Shown: positions 29,820 through 40,128 of the stretch, piece by piece
How the letters are laid out: each line of letters starts with the position of its first letter
Numbering within the stretch: the stretch's first letter is position 1
Assembly: GCF_007830265.1 (NCBI RefSeq)
Contig: NZ_VLKE01000001.1
Location: 6,572,001 to 6,636,000 of the forward strand
Source of the DNA: Micromonospora olivasterospora
Lineage (GTDB): Bacteria > Actinomycetota > Actinomycetes > Mycobacteriales > Micromonosporaceae
Direction: 5' to 3'
DNA length: 64,000 bases
The notes under the pieces: model-generated
The model's database searches: none
What the model was told of the DNA's origin: nothing
The model's input: only the letters and a program-made list of their open reading frames with translations
Translations under genes and position numbers: made by a program

Positions 29820-32800
29820 TTGGTCGCCGCTGCTTTTTCGACTGTTGAGCTCAGTGAGAGTTCGTTGCGGGTTTTGGAAGGGTTCACCGGGGTGCGGGTG
29901 TCCCGGGCGAGGTTGCCGTTGTTGTGGGATGACATCGGCACGCTGGAGATGCTGGCGGGTCGGGTGCGTGCGGTGCTGGGTCCGTTGCTGGAGCAGACGG
30001 TCAGGGCGGTCCGGCAGGCGGGGGAGGGTGAGGCCTTCGACCGGTTCGTGGCGCAGACCGTTCCGTTCGTGGGGAAGATGGCCGAGACGGCCGATCTGAT
30101 GCTCGCCGTGGTGGAGGCGGAGAAGAAGTTCTTCCTGGAGACGGAGGCCGGCAAGCGTACGACGGTGGCGATGTTCTCCTTCATGCAGGCCGAGTTCGCC
30201 GCCGCCGCCGCGATGTGGTTCTGGAATCCCGTGGGGGCGGCGACACACGTCGCCCAGGCGCGGACGATCATCCAGGTGGTCCTGCGGTCGGCGTTGGTCC
30301 GGTCGGCGGCGAGTAGCACGGCGATGCAGATGTTGTTCATGCCGGGTTCTGCGCTGTTGGCGCAGGTGTCGATGATGACCGATGGTTTGCAGTCGGGGGT
30401 GAACTGGTCGGCGGTCGGTAAGCAGGCGACGTACGCGGGGGCGGTGGCGTTCCTGAGCACGGCGGGCGGGCCGGCGTTGGGCAAGGCCGCTGGCGCGGTC
30501 GCCGCCGCGGTCAGCAAGCTGGGCCTGTCGGACACCACCAGAATGCTGTTGACCGATCTGTTGACGCGGCCGGTGTTGGAGACCGGCACGGAGGGGCTGT
30601 TCGGTATCGGTGCCAGCCTGATGGTCGACGGGTACTACGACACCGGCAATCTCGGTGCCGATCTTCTGTCCGGGGCGCTGTCGGGGACGGGCGGGGCGGC
30701 CGCGAGCGGCCTCGGGATCGTCGTGAGTCGCGCCATGATGCAGCCCCGGGTGCAGATGCCTCGCCCCGACTTCACGTGGGATGGTAGGCCGGTCCTGCCG
30801 GTGGGGCCGACACCGGTTGGTGGGGACACATTCAAGGGGTACCGGGCTGGGGTCGATGATCCGAAGCCTGTGGTGGACGGCGGGCAGTCCCCGCCGCCCC
30901 CGCCTGCGCTGCCGGCATCGAACATGCCCGCGCCGAGTCTGGACCTGCCCGCGCCGCGCCTGGACCTGTCGGTGCCGTCGTGGTCGGTGCCGAGCCTGTC
31001 GGTGCCGGTTGCGCCGGTGCCGGCGTGGGTTGTGGCAGCGGGTGGGCCGGTGGTGGAGCGGTGGTATCGGTTCCAGCAGGATCTGGTGGATCGTTACGGT
31101 GGGTTGCTGGCCGGGGTGGCTCGGGCGGGCGAGAGCATGGCCGCGCTCGCCGTGCCGGTCGAGGGGGTTTTCGCCGGGTGGGTCGAGGCCCGGCGGGGTG
31201 ATCGGGTTGTTGCGGGTTTCCTGTCCGATGTCGGTCTGCCCGCTGCCGCGCTGACCGAGGGGTTTTTGACGGGTGTTCGGCAGCGGGCGGTGGCCCGGAT
31301 GGTCGAGGCGTTGGCGTCCGCGGGTGGGCAGTTCCCGGCCGGGGTGCGGTCGGAGCAGGTGGTCGCCGGGCTGCCGGCGGAGTTCGACCGGCAGGCGTTG
31401 CGCTCGCTGGCGCACCTGGCCGTCCAACACCACATCGGCCAGCACCTCGCCGCCGGCCTACCCACAGGCGCGGGCACGCCGACAGGCACGGGCACGCCGA
31501 CAGGCCCCGGCACGTCGTCGGGCCCCGGCACGTCGTCGGCCGCTGGCACACCGGGAGGCGCTGGCACGTCGTCGGGCGCGGGCGTGCCGGCAGGTGCCGG
31601 GGCGGGGGTGCCGTCCGCCGCCGCGGTCGAGGTGGTCGAGAGGGAAACGCGGAACTGGGTGGACCGAAGCCTCGATGCGATCCTCGGCACCTCCGCGCTG
31701 CCCGCAGTGCTGCCCGCAGTGCTGCCCGCTGTGCTGCCCGCTGTGGTGGCCGGTCCCGACGCCGCGCAGGTCAGTGCCGTGGCGAACGTGGTCCGGCAGG
31801 TGGTCACCGACCTGCCCGCCCGTTTCTCGGCTGCGACCATTGCCGACATCACCGCACCGCACGCCATCCCGTTCCCGGCGGACGCCCCGGCAAACTGGCG
31901 TACCGACGCGCCGGCAGTGTCGGTGACTGTCGAGCAGCACACCGCAGCCGCGGCCAGCCTGGCAGAAAAGCAGTTCACCGCCCTGGCCCACCGCTACGGT
32001 GTCGACCCGGCCGGTCACGACACCCTCGCCGAACTGTTCCGAGGGAACTGGGTGGATGGATACCATCAGGTGCTCACGCAGGCCGACGGCAGCACGCCCG
32101 GCATGCCGGGCACTCCGGACACGGCCAGCGCCCGCGGTACGGAGCCGGGCGGCGCTGCCTTCCGCGTTGACGCCACGCCGATCTACGCCAGCGACACGAC
32201 CCCGGTCAGTGACGTGTCCGGGGCAAGCGATGCGGTGTTCAGCCCCGATCTCGGCTCCAGGGACACGGATTCGGCCGGTTTCGGGGATACGGGTTCGATC
32301 GGTGATGTGTCGGTGTTGGACGAACCGGTCGGTGCCGGCGCTGCCGGTTTCGGCGAGCCGGCCGTCGCGGCTACCGGGTCGGCCGGGCAACGAATCCACG
32401 AGCTCGCCAGCGGTGGCTACGGCCGTGCCAGCGACGCTCAGCTGCGCCGCCTCGCCGCGGACATCGGTATCCAGGCGGCGTCGCCGGACGGGGTCCTGCC
32501 CCGACTGTTCGAGGTGTCCAGGGACATCGTCATGGCGGACACGTTCAGCGGGGTGTACTTCGCAGACCCGGCGGCGGCGGATCCGGACGCGGCGGCGGCG
32601 GATCGCACGGCGGCGCGGGCGCTGCCGTGGGTGCGGGGATGGTTCACCATCGCCGGGCACCGGAACCTGGCCGAGCGGCTGGCCGACGATCCGGTGCGTC
32701 AGGCCTTGTTCCTCCGGATGCTCACCGCCTCGCCCGCCTGGCGACACGCCGTCGCGCAGGCGCGACAGCGCGGCGGCGACGCACCCGACATCTTGCTGGT

Positions 32801-35321
32801 CTGGTGCGACGCGGCATGGCAGGCACCGGGACAGGCCACCTCCTTCGGTGAATGGCTGCGCACCCGGCTGCGCGCCCGGCGGCTGATGTCGTCCACGCAC
32901 GAGGTGGACCAGATACCCGGCGAGTTGCGGCCACACGTGGACGAGCCGGTGCGGTCGGTGTTGTTCTCGGACGCTTCGGTGGAGTTGTTCGGACCGGATC
33001 TGGTGGAGGCGGTACGGACCGCGGACATCATCGACAACGGTCAGGAACCCGGCGTCCGCTGGCCGGACCAGGAGGACTTCGCCGCCGCTGGCGGCCGGCA
33101 CCGGTGGGCCGGCAACACCTCACACGGGCAGTCACCCGATCCAGCGCAAGACGGCGACCCGTCCGGTCCTGGCCCGGCGTCCGCGGCCCAGTGGATGCGG
33201 GGCCCGTCGCGGGATCCAAAGGCGGAATTGCCGGTGCCGGGCCCTGCCCTGGAGCCGGACCGCCCGCAGGGTGAGGACCTGTCCTGGCTGGACGACTGGG
33301 ATACGCTGCCGATGTCCGGGCTGGCACCTGCCCCGCCGGCAGGCACGGGTCTGCCCTGGCTGCCCGGGCTGCCCTGGCCGCTGGACGACCCGGACGCCCC
33401 CACCGCGTCGGCCTGGCAGGCGGAGCCGGCCGCGGCGGGGTGGACGGAACCGGGGTGGCCGGTTTCCGACATTGATGTGACCGCCCACGGTGCTGCGATG
33501 TCCACCTACCCCGGCCAGCCACGCAATCAGGCCGGCGACGGCGGGGATCTCGGCGACTGGGCCACCTGGCAGGGGCCGGACATGGACTGGCAACCATCCC
33601 CCGCGCACTCTCCGGCGGTGACCCGCACCGACGCCGGCACTCTCCACGCCGGCGACACCCCCCATCACCCGGCCGACGAGCCACCCACCACCCCCGCCTC
33701 GCCGCACCCCGACCAACCCCAACCCACTGCGGGCAGCCAATGGGTGCGCAACCAGGATGATGCCCAGACGCTGTTCAACCAGCACGCCGGCCACATCGCC
33801 ACCACAACACGGCAGCGGGAACCGCTGCGGCAGTTGTGGAACGTCCTGATCGAGCGTATGGACGGCGACGGGATCATCACCGTCACCGAGCGAGCCCTCG
33901 CCGCAGCGACATCCACACCGCGGCAGACGGTGCATGACCGGATCGGGGTATTGCGCGACCGTGGTCTGCTGCGGCTGGTCCGGGAAGGTCACGGTGGCGG
34001 GGCGGCGCGGTACGAGGTGACCGATCCGGGCCAGCCCCGGCAAGCACTGTTGCCGGACCTTCCCGCGGGCAGCCGGTGGGTACGCAACCGGAATGATGCC
34101 CGGACGCTGTTCGACCAGCACGCCGACCACATCGCCACCACAACACAGCAGCGGGAACAGCTGCTGAAGTTGTGGAACGCCCTGATCAACCATATGGACG
34201 CCGACGGGATCATCACCGTCAGCGAGTCAGCCCTCGCCGAGGCGACATCCACATCGCGGCAGACGGTGCATGACCGGATCGTGGCATTACGCGACCGTGG
34301 TCTGCTGCAGCTGGTCCAGGAAGGACGCCCTGGTGTGGCGGCGCGGTACGGGGTGAGCGATCCGGGTCAGCCCCGGCAAGCACCGTTGCCGGACCTTCCC
34401 GCGGGCAGCCAGTGGGTACGCAACCGGAATGATGCCCGGACGCTGTTCAACCAGCACGCCGACCACATCGCCACCACAACACAGCAACAGAATCGGCTGC
34501 GGCAGTTGTGGAACGCCCTGATCAACCATATGGGCGCCGACGGGACCATCACCGTCACCGAGTCAGCCCTCGCCGCGGCGATATCCACATCGCAGCAAAC
34601 GGTGCATAACCGGATCGTGGCATTACGCGACCGTGGTCTGCTGCAGCTGGTCCGGGAAGCACGCCCTGGTGTGGCGGCGCGGTACGGGGTGAGCGATCCG
34701 GGTCAGCCCCGGCAAGCACCGTTGCCGGACCTTCCCGCGGGCAGCCAGTGGGTACGCAACCGGAATGATGCCCAGACGCTGTTCAACCAGCACGCCGACC
34801 ACATCGCCACCACAACACAGCAGCGGGAACAGCTGCCGCAGTTGTGGAACGCCCTGATCAACCATATGGACGACGACGGGACCATCACCGCCAGCGAGTC
34901 AGCCCTCGCCGCGGCGACATCCACATCGCAGCAGACGGTGCATGACCGGATCGGGGTATTACGCGACCGTGGTCTGCTGCAGCTGGTTCAGGAAGCACAC
35001 GGTCGCGTGGCGGCGCGGTACGGGGTGACCGATCCGGGTCAGCCCCGGCAAGCACCGGTGCCGGGCCCTGCCCCCGAACCGGACCGCCGCCCGCAGGGTA
35101 GTGAGGATCTGTCCCGGCTGAACCACGGGGATACGTCACCGATGCCCGGGCCGGTACCTGCCCCGTCGGCGGGCACGGGTCTGCCCGGGCTCTCAGGGCT
35201 GCCCGGGTCGCTGGACGCCCCGGACGCCCTCACGGCGTCGGCCTGGCCGGCGGGGCCGCCCGCGTCGGCCTGGACGGTGGAGGGGCGGGGTCGGCGGGGC
35301 CGGTTTCCGGCATTGATGTGA
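29820..35321 (+). CDS. P2 segment a: N-terminal domains and first wHTH block (4 units)
   Basis: 1,833 aa from the TTG start (MVAAAFSTVELSESSLRVLE). It contains the WXG100-like region to about residue 310, a Pro-rich linker, helical domain 2 (WYRFQQDLVDRYGGLLAGVA), a repeated PAVLPAVLPAV stretch, the WVRGWFTIAGHRNLAERL domain, then wHTH units 1-4 (about 33730-35060) and a linker. The frame is lost at the GGGGCGGGG stretch 35282-35290, after which the chain reads VEGRGRRGRFPALM and stops. Segment b resumes in the frame one base back. Confidence 0.8.
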   Translation: MVAAAFSTVELSESSLRVLEGFTGVRVSRARLPLLWDDIGTLEMLAGRVRAVLGPLLEQTVRAVRQAGEGEAFDRFVAQTVPFVGKMAETADLMLAVVEAEKKFFLETEAGKRTTVAMFSFMQAEFAAAAAMWFWNPVGAATHVAQARTIIQVVLRSALVRSAASSTAMQMLFMPGSALLAQVSMMTDGLQSGVNWSAVGKQATYAGAVAFLSTAGGPALGKAAGAVAAAVSKLGLSDTTRMLLTDLLTRPVLETGTEGLFGIGASLMVDGYYDTGNLGADLLSGALSGTGGAAASGLGIVVSRAMMQPRVQMPRPDFTWDGRPVLPVGPTPVGGDTFKGYRAGVDDPKPVVDGGQSPPPPPALPASNMPAPSLDLPAPRLDLSVPSWSVPSLSVPVAPVPAWVVAAGGPVVERWYRFQQDLVDRYGGLLAGVARAGESMAALAVPVEGVFAGWVEARRGDRVVAGFLSDVGLPAAALTEGFLTGVRQRAVARMVEALASAGGQFPAGVRSEQVVAGLPAEFDRQALRSLAHLAVQHHIGQHLAAGLPTGAGTPTGTGTPTGPGTSSGPGTSSAAGTPGGAGTSSGAGVPAGAGAGVPSAAAVEVVERETRNWVDRSLDAILGTSALPAVLPAVLPAVLPAVVAGPDAAQVSAVANVVRQVVTDLPARFSAATIADITAPHAIPFPADAPANWRTDAPAVSVTVEQHTAAAASLAEKQFTALAHRYGVDPAGHDTLAELFRGNWVDGYHQVLTQADGSTPGMPGTPDTASARGTEPGGAAFRVDATPIYASDTTPVSDVSGASDAVFSPDLGSRDTDSAGFGDTGSIGDVSVLDEPVGAGAAGFGEPAVAATGSAGQRIHELASGGYGRASDAQLRRLAADIGIQAASPDGVLPRLFEVSRDIVMADTFSGVYFADPAAADPDAAAADRTAARALPWVRGWFTIAGHRNLAERLADDPVRQALFLRMLTASPAWRHAVAQARQRGGDAPDILLVWCDAAWQAPGQATSFGEWLRTRLRARRLMSSTHEVDQIPGELRPHVDEPVRSVLFSDASVELFGPDLVEAVRTADIIDNGQEPGVRWPDQEDFAAAGGRHRWAGNTSHGQSPDPAQDGDPSGPGPASAAQWMRGPSRDPKAELPVPGPALEPDRPQGEDLSWLDDWDTLPMSGLAPAPPAGTGLPWLPGLPWPLDDPDAPTASAWQAEPAAAGWTEPGWPVSDIDVTAHGAAMSTYPGQPRNQAGDGGDLGDWATWQGPDMDWQPSPAHSPAVTRTDAGTLHAGDTPHHPADEPPTTPASPHPDQPQPTAGSQWVRNQDDAQTLFNQHAGHIATTTRQREPLRQLWNVLIERMDGDGIITVTERALAAATSTPRQTVHDRIGVLRDRGLLRLVREGHGGGAARYEVTDPGQPRQALLPDLPAGSRWVRNRNDARTLFDQHADHIATTTQQREQLLKLWNALINHMDADGIITVSESALAEATSTSRQTVHDRIVALRDRGLLQLVQEGRPGVAARYGVSDPGQPRQAPLPDLPAGSQWVRNRNDARTLFNQHADHIATTTQQQNRLRQLWNALINHMGADGTITVTESALAAAISTSQQTVHNRIVALRDRGLLQLVREARPGVAARYGVSDPGQPRQAPLPDLPAGSQWVRNRNDAQTLFNQHADHIATTTQQREQLPQLWNALINHMDDDGTITASESALAAATSTSQQTVHDRIGVLRDRGLLQLVQEAHGRVAARYGVTDPGQPRQAPVPGPAPEPDRRPQGSEDLSRLNHGDTSPMPGPVPAPSAGTGLPGLSGLPGSLDAPDALTASAWPAGPPASAWTVEGRGRRGRFPALM

Positions 35322-37315
35322 CCACCCACGGTGCTGCGATGTCCACCGACTTCGGCCAGCCGCGCATCGACGATCAGGCCGGCGACGGCGGGAACCTCGG
35401 CGACTGGGCCACCTGGCAGGAGGACCCAGCCCTCGATCTGTTTGATCCGCTCCATCCGGTGGCGTGGGGCGGCCCGCCCACGGCCGTGGGCACGGGACTC
35501 TACCCCGGGCCGCAACCGATGGATCCGACCTGGCCGCAAGCCCCGCCCGACCCGACACCGTGGTCGCAGCCCAGCGGCGACCAGCCCAGCCAGTTCCCAG
35601 GGACACAGTCGATCCCGCCCGGACCGGGCATGCAGGAACCGGCACCTCAGTCACCGATGCCCGGGCCGGCACCTGCCCCGCCGGCGGACACGGGTCTGCC
35701 CTGGCTGCCCTGGCCGCTGGACGCCCCGGACGCCCCCACCGTGTCGTCCTGGCAGGCGGGATGGACGGAACCGGGGTGGCCGGAACCGGGGTGGCCGGTT
35801 TCCGGCAGTGGTGTGACCGCCCACGGTGCTGGGATGTCCACCGACTTCGGCCAGCCGCGCGATCAGGCCGGCGACGGCGGGGATCTCGGCGACTGGGCCA
35901 CCTGGCAGGGGCCGGACATGGATTGGCAACCATCCCTCGCGCCCTCCCCGGCGGTGACCCGCACCGACGCCGGCACTGTCCACGCCGGCGACACCCCCCA
36001 TCACCCGGCCGACGAGCCACCCACCACCCCCGCCTCGCTGCACCCCGACCAACCCCAACCCACTGCGGGCAGCCGGTGGGTGCGCAACCGGAATGATGCC
36101 CGGACGCTGTTCGACCAGCACGCCGACCACATCGCCACCACAACACAGCAGCGGGTGGATCAGCTGCTGAGGTTGTGGAACGCCCTGATCAACCATATGG
36201 ACGCCGACGGGACCATCACCGTCACCGAGCCAGCCCTCGCCGAGGCGACATCCACATCGCGGCAGACGGTGCATAACCGGATCGTGGCATTACGCGACCG
36301 TGGTCTGCTGCAGCTGGTCCAGGAAGCACGCCCTGGTGTGGCGGCGCGGTACGGGGTGAGCGATCCGGGTCAGCCCCGGCAAGCACCGTTGCCGGACCTT
36401 CCCGCGGGCAGCCAGTGGGTACGCAACCGGAATGATGCCCAGACGCTGTTCAACCAGCACGCCGACCACATCGCCACCACACCGCAGCAACAGAATCGGC
36501 TGCGGCAGTTGTGGAACGCCCTGATCAACCATATGGGCGCCGACGGGACCATCACCGTCACCGAGTCAGCCCTCGCCGCGGCGACATCCACATCGCAGCA
36601 GACGGTGCATAACCGGATCGTGGCATTACGCGACCGTGGTCTGCTGCAGCTGGTCCGGGAAGCACACGGTGGCGTGGCGGCGCGGTACGGGGTGAGCGAT
36701 CCGGGTCAGCCCCGGCAAGCACCGTTGCCGGACCTTCCCGAGGGCCGCCAGTGGGTACGCAACCGGAATGATGCCCAGACGCTGTTCGACCAGCACGCCG
36801 ACCACATCGCCACCACAACACAGCAGCGGGAACAGCTGCCGCAGTTGTGGAACGCCCTGATCAACCATATGGGCGCCGACGGGATCATCACCGCCAGCGA
36901 GTCAGACCTCGCCGCGGCGACATCCACATCGCAGACGACGGTGCATTCCCGGATCGGGGTATTGCGCGACAGTGGTCTGCTGCAGCTGGTCCAGGAAGCA
37001 CACAGTCGCGGGGCGGCGCGGTACGGGGTGACCGATCCAGGTCAGCCCCGGCAAGCACCGGTGCCGGGCCCCGCCCCCGAACCGGACCGCCCGCAGGGTA
37101 GTGAGGATCTGTCCCGGCTGAACCACGGGGATACGTCACCGATGCCCGGGCCGGCACCTGCCCCGCCAGCGGACACGGGTCTGCCCGGGCTCTCAGGGCC
37201 GCCCGGGCCGCTGGACGCCCCGGACGCCCTCACGGCGTCGGCCTGGCCGGCGGGCCGCCCGCGTCGGCCTGGACGGTGGAGGGGCGGGGTCGGCGGGGCC
37301 GGTTTCCGGCATTGA
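35318..37315 (+). CDS. P2 segment b: linker and second wHTH block (3 units)
   Basis: 665-aa frame beginning MTTHGAAMSTDFGQPRIDDQ, which in an unbroken protein is linker, not a start; no ribosome site precedes it. The linker (LFDPLHPVAWGGPP, then PQPMDPTWPQAP) is followed by wHTH units 5-7 at about 36066-37060. The frame is lost at 37252, where GGG replaces the GGGG seen in the sister copies. Confidence 0.7.
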   Translation: MTTHGAAMSTDFGQPRIDDQAGDGGNLGDWATWQEDPALDLFDPLHPVAWGGPPTAVGTGLYPGPQPMDPTWPQAPPDPTPWSQPSGDQPSQFPGTQSIPPGPGMQEPAPQSPMPGPAPAPPADTGLPWLPWPLDAPDAPTVSSWQAGWTEPGWPEPGWPVSGSGVTAHGAGMSTDFGQPRDQAGDGGDLGDWATWQGPDMDWQPSLAPSPAVTRTDAGTVHAGDTPHHPADEPPTTPASLHPDQPQPTAGSRWVRNRNDARTLFDQHADHIATTTQQRVDQLLRLWNALINHMDADGTITVTEPALAEATSTSRQTVHNRIVALRDRGLLQLVQEARPGVAARYGVSDPGQPRQAPLPDLPAGSQWVRNRNDAQTLFNQHADHIATTPQQQNRLRQLWNALINHMGADGTITVTESALAAATSTSQQTVHNRIVALRDRGLLQLVREAHGGVAARYGVSDPGQPRQAPLPDLPEGRQWVRNRNDAQTLFDQHADHIATTTQQREQLPQLWNALINHMGADGIITASESDLAAATSTSQTTVHSRIGVLRDSGLLQLVQEAHSRGAARYGVTDPGQPRQAPVPGPAPEPDRPQGSEDLSRLNHGDTSPMPGPAPAPPADTGLPGLSGPPGPLDAPDALTASAWPAGRPRRPGRWRGGVGGAGFRH

Positions 37316-37316
37316 T

Positions 37317-39353
37317 GTGACCACCCACGGTGCTGCGATCTCCACTGACCCCGGCCAGCCGCGCATCGATGATCAGGCCGGCGAGGGCAGCGGGAACCTC
37401 GGCGACTGGGCCACCTGGCAGGAGGACCCAGCCCTCGATCTGTTTGATCCGCTCCATCCGGTGGCGTGGGGCGGCCCGCCCACGGCCGTGGGCACGGGAC
37501 TCTACCCCGGGCCGCAACCGATGGATCCGACCTGGCCGCAGGCCCCGCCCGACCCGACACCGTGGTCGCAGCCCAGCGGCGACCAGCCCAGCCAGTTCCC
37601 AGGGACACAGTCGATCCCGCCCGGACCGGGCATGCAGGAACCGGCACCTCAGTCGCCGATGCCCGGGCCGGCGCCTGCCCCGCCGGCGGACACGGGTCTG
37701 CCCTGGCTGCCCTGGCCGCTGGACGCCCCGGACGCCCCCACCGCGTCGGCCTGGCCGGCGGGGCCGGCCGCGCCGGCCTGGCCGATGGAGGAGGGACCGG
37801 CGGGGTGGACGGAACCGGGGTGGCCGGTTTCCGACATTGATGTGACCGCCCACGGTGCTGGGATGTCCACCGACCCCGGCCAGCCGCGCGATCAGGCCGG
37901 CGACGGCGGGGATCTCGGCGACTGGGCCACCTGGCAGGGGCCGGACATGGACTGGCAACCATCCCTCGCGCCCTCCCCGGCGGTGACCCGCACCGACGCC
38001 GGCACTGTCCACGCCGGCGACACCCCCCATCACCCGGCCGACGAGCCACCCACCACCCCCGCCTCGCTGCACCCCGACCAACCCCAACCCACTGCGGGCA
38101 GCCGGTGGGTGCGCAACCGGAATGATGCCCGGACGCTGTTCGACCAGCACGCCGACCACATCGCCACCACAACACAGCAGCGGGTGGATCAGCTGCTGAA
38201 GTTGTGGAACGCCCTGATCAACCATATGGACGCCGACGGGACCATCACCGTCACCGAGCCAGCCCTCGCCGAGGCGACATCCACATCGCAGCAGACGGTG
38301 CATAACCGGATCGTGGCATTACGCGACCGTGGTCTGCTGCAGCTGGTCCAGGAAGCACGCCCTGGTGTGGCGGCGCGGTACGGGGTGAGCGATCCGGGTC
38401 AGCCCCGGCAAGCACCGTTGCCGGACCTTCCCGCGGGCAGCCAGTGGGTACGCAACCGGAATGATGCCCAGACGCTGTTCAACCAGCACGCCGACCACAT
38501 CGCCACCACACCGCAGCAACAGAATCGGCTGCGGCAGTTGTGGAACGCCCTGATCAACCATATGGGCGCCGACGGGACCATCACCGTCACCGAGTCAGCC
38601 CTCGCCGCGGCGACATCCACATCGCAGCAAACGGTGCATAACCGGATCGTGGCATTACGCGACCGTGGTCTGCTGCAGCTGGTCCAGGAAGCACGCCCTG
38701 GTGTGGCGGCGCGGTACGGGGTGAGCGATCCGGGTCAGCCCCGGCAAGCACCGTTGCCGGACCTTCCCGCGGGCAGCCAGTGGGTACGCAACCGGAATGA
38801 TGCCCAGACGCTGTTCAACCAGCACGCCGACCACATCGCCACCACAACACAGCAGCGGGAACAGCTGCCGCAGTTGTGGAACGCCCTGATCAACCATATG
38901 GACGACGACGGGACCATCACCGCCAGCGAGTCAGCCCTCGCCGCGGCGACATCCACATCGCAGCAGACGGTGCATGACCGGATCGGGGTATTACGCGACC
39001 GTGGTCTGCTGCAGCTGGTTCAGGAAGCACACGGTCGCGTGGCGGCGCGGTACGGGGTGACCGATCCGGGTCAGCCCCGGCAAGCACCGGTGCCGGGCCC
39101 TGCCCCCGAACCGGACCGCCGCCCGCAGGGTAGTGAGGATCTGTCCCGGCTGAACCACGGGGATACGTCACCGATGCCCGGGCCGGTACCTGCCCCGTCG
39201 GCGGGCACGGGTCTGCCCGGGCTCTCAGGGCCGCCCGGGCCGCTGGACGCCCCGGACGCCCTCACGGCGTCGGCCTGGCCGGCGGGGCCGCCCGCGTCGG
39301 CCTGGACGGTGGAGGGGGCGGGTCGGCGGGGCCGGTTTCCGGCATTGATGTGA
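37317..39353 (+). CDS. P2 segment c: linker and third wHTH block (3 units)
   Basis: 678-aa frame beginning MTTHGAAISTDPGQPRIDDQ. It is almost the same as segment b, including the LFDPLHPVAWGG linker. Units 8-10 lie at about 38096-39085. The frame is lost at 39314-39322, where the sequence is GGGGG-C-GGG instead of the GGGG-C-GGGG of the other copies. Confidence 0.7.
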   Translation: MTTHGAAISTDPGQPRIDDQAGEGSGNLGDWATWQEDPALDLFDPLHPVAWGGPPTAVGTGLYPGPQPMDPTWPQAPPDPTPWSQPSGDQPSQFPGTQSIPPGPGMQEPAPQSPMPGPAPAPPADTGLPWLPWPLDAPDAPTASAWPAGPAAPAWPMEEGPAGWTEPGWPVSDIDVTAHGAGMSTDPGQPRDQAGDGGDLGDWATWQGPDMDWQPSLAPSPAVTRTDAGTVHAGDTPHHPADEPPTTPASLHPDQPQPTAGSRWVRNRNDARTLFDQHADHIATTTQQRVDQLLKLWNALINHMDADGTITVTEPALAEATSTSQQTVHNRIVALRDRGLLQLVQEARPGVAARYGVSDPGQPRQAPLPDLPAGSQWVRNRNDAQTLFNQHADHIATTPQQQNRLRQLWNALINHMGADGTITVTESALAAATSTSQQTVHNRIVALRDRGLLQLVQEARPGVAARYGVSDPGQPRQAPLPDLPAGSQWVRNRNDAQTLFNQHADHIATTTQQREQLPQLWNALINHMDDDGTITASESALAAATSTSQQTVHDRIGVLRDRGLLQLVQEAHGRVAARYGVTDPGQPRQAPVPGPAPEPDRRPQGSEDLSRLNHGDTSPMPGPVPAPSAGTGLPGLSGPPGPLDAPDALTASAWPAGPPASAWTVEGAGRRGRFPALM

Positions 39354-39859
39354 CCACCCACGGTGCTGCGATGTCCACCGACTTCGGCCAGCCGCGCATC
39401 GACGATCAGGCCGGCGACGGCGGGAACCTCGGCGACTGGGCCACCTGGCAGGAGGACCCAGCCCTCGATCTGTTTGATCCGCTCCATCCGGTGGCGTGGG
39501 GCGGCCCGCCCACGGCCGTGGGCACGGGACTCTACCCCGGGCCGCAACCGATGGATCCGACCTGGCCGCAAGCCCCGCCCGACCCGACACCGTGGTCGCA
39601 GCCCAGCGGCGACCAGCCCAGCCAGTTCCCAGGGACACAGTCGATCCCGCCCGGACCGGGCATGCAGGAACCGGCACCTCAGTCACCGATGCCCGGGCCG
39701 GCACCTGCCCCGCCGGCGGACACGGGTCTGCCCTGGCTGCCCTGGCCGCTGGACGCCCCGGACGCCCCACCGCGTCGGCCTGGCAGGCGGGGCCGGCCGC
39801 GCCGGCTTGGACGGTGGGGTGGACGGAACCGGGGTGGCCGGTTTCCGACATTGATGTGA
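39350..39859 (+). CDS. P2 segment d: linker only, heavily frame-broken
   Basis: Linker copy (169 aa) homologous to the starts of segments b and c. A missing C at about 39768 moves the coding frame to one that reads PTASAWQAGPAAPAWTVGW and on to GNLGDWATWQGPDMDWQPS. Further single-base losses at about 39990, 40049 and 40079 follow before segment e opens at 40129. These are four gaps within 320 bp, the densest cluster in the window. Confidence 0.6.
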   Translation: MTTHGAAMSTDFGQPRIDDQAGDGGNLGDWATWQEDPALDLFDPLHPVAWGGPPTAVGTGLYPGPQPMDPTWPQAPPDPTPWSQPSGDQPSQFPGTQSIPPGPGMQEPAPQSPMPGPAPAPPADTGLPWLPWPLDAPDAPPRRPGRRGRPRRLGRWGGRNRGGRFPTLM

Positions 39860-40128
39860 CCACCCACGGTGCTGCGATGTCCACCGACCCCGGCCAGCCG
39901 CGCATCGATGATCAGGCCGGCGACGGCAGCGGGAACCTCGGCGACTGGGCCACCTGGCAGGGGCCGGACATGGACTGGCAACCATCCCCGCGCCCTCCCC
40001 GGCGGTGACCCGCACCGACGCCGGCACTGTCCACGCCGGCGACACCCCCATCACCCGGCCGACCAGCCACCCACCACCCCGCCTCGCCGCACCCCGACCA
40101 ACCCCAACCCACTGCGGGCAGCCAGTGG

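Noticed and set aside
31458..33101. Long minus-strand readings (e.g. 547 aa here, similar ones at 24.3-25.9 and 53.6-55.6 kb)
   Set aside because: They are mirror frames of the P-family genes, Arg/Pro/His-rich, recur at the same place opposite every paralogue, and have no domains.
35280..40085. Programmed ribosomal frameshifting to make P2 from several frames
   Set aside because: The shifts lie in different run positions in sister copies, there is no common slippery heptamer or structure, and simple one-base restoration explains all of them.
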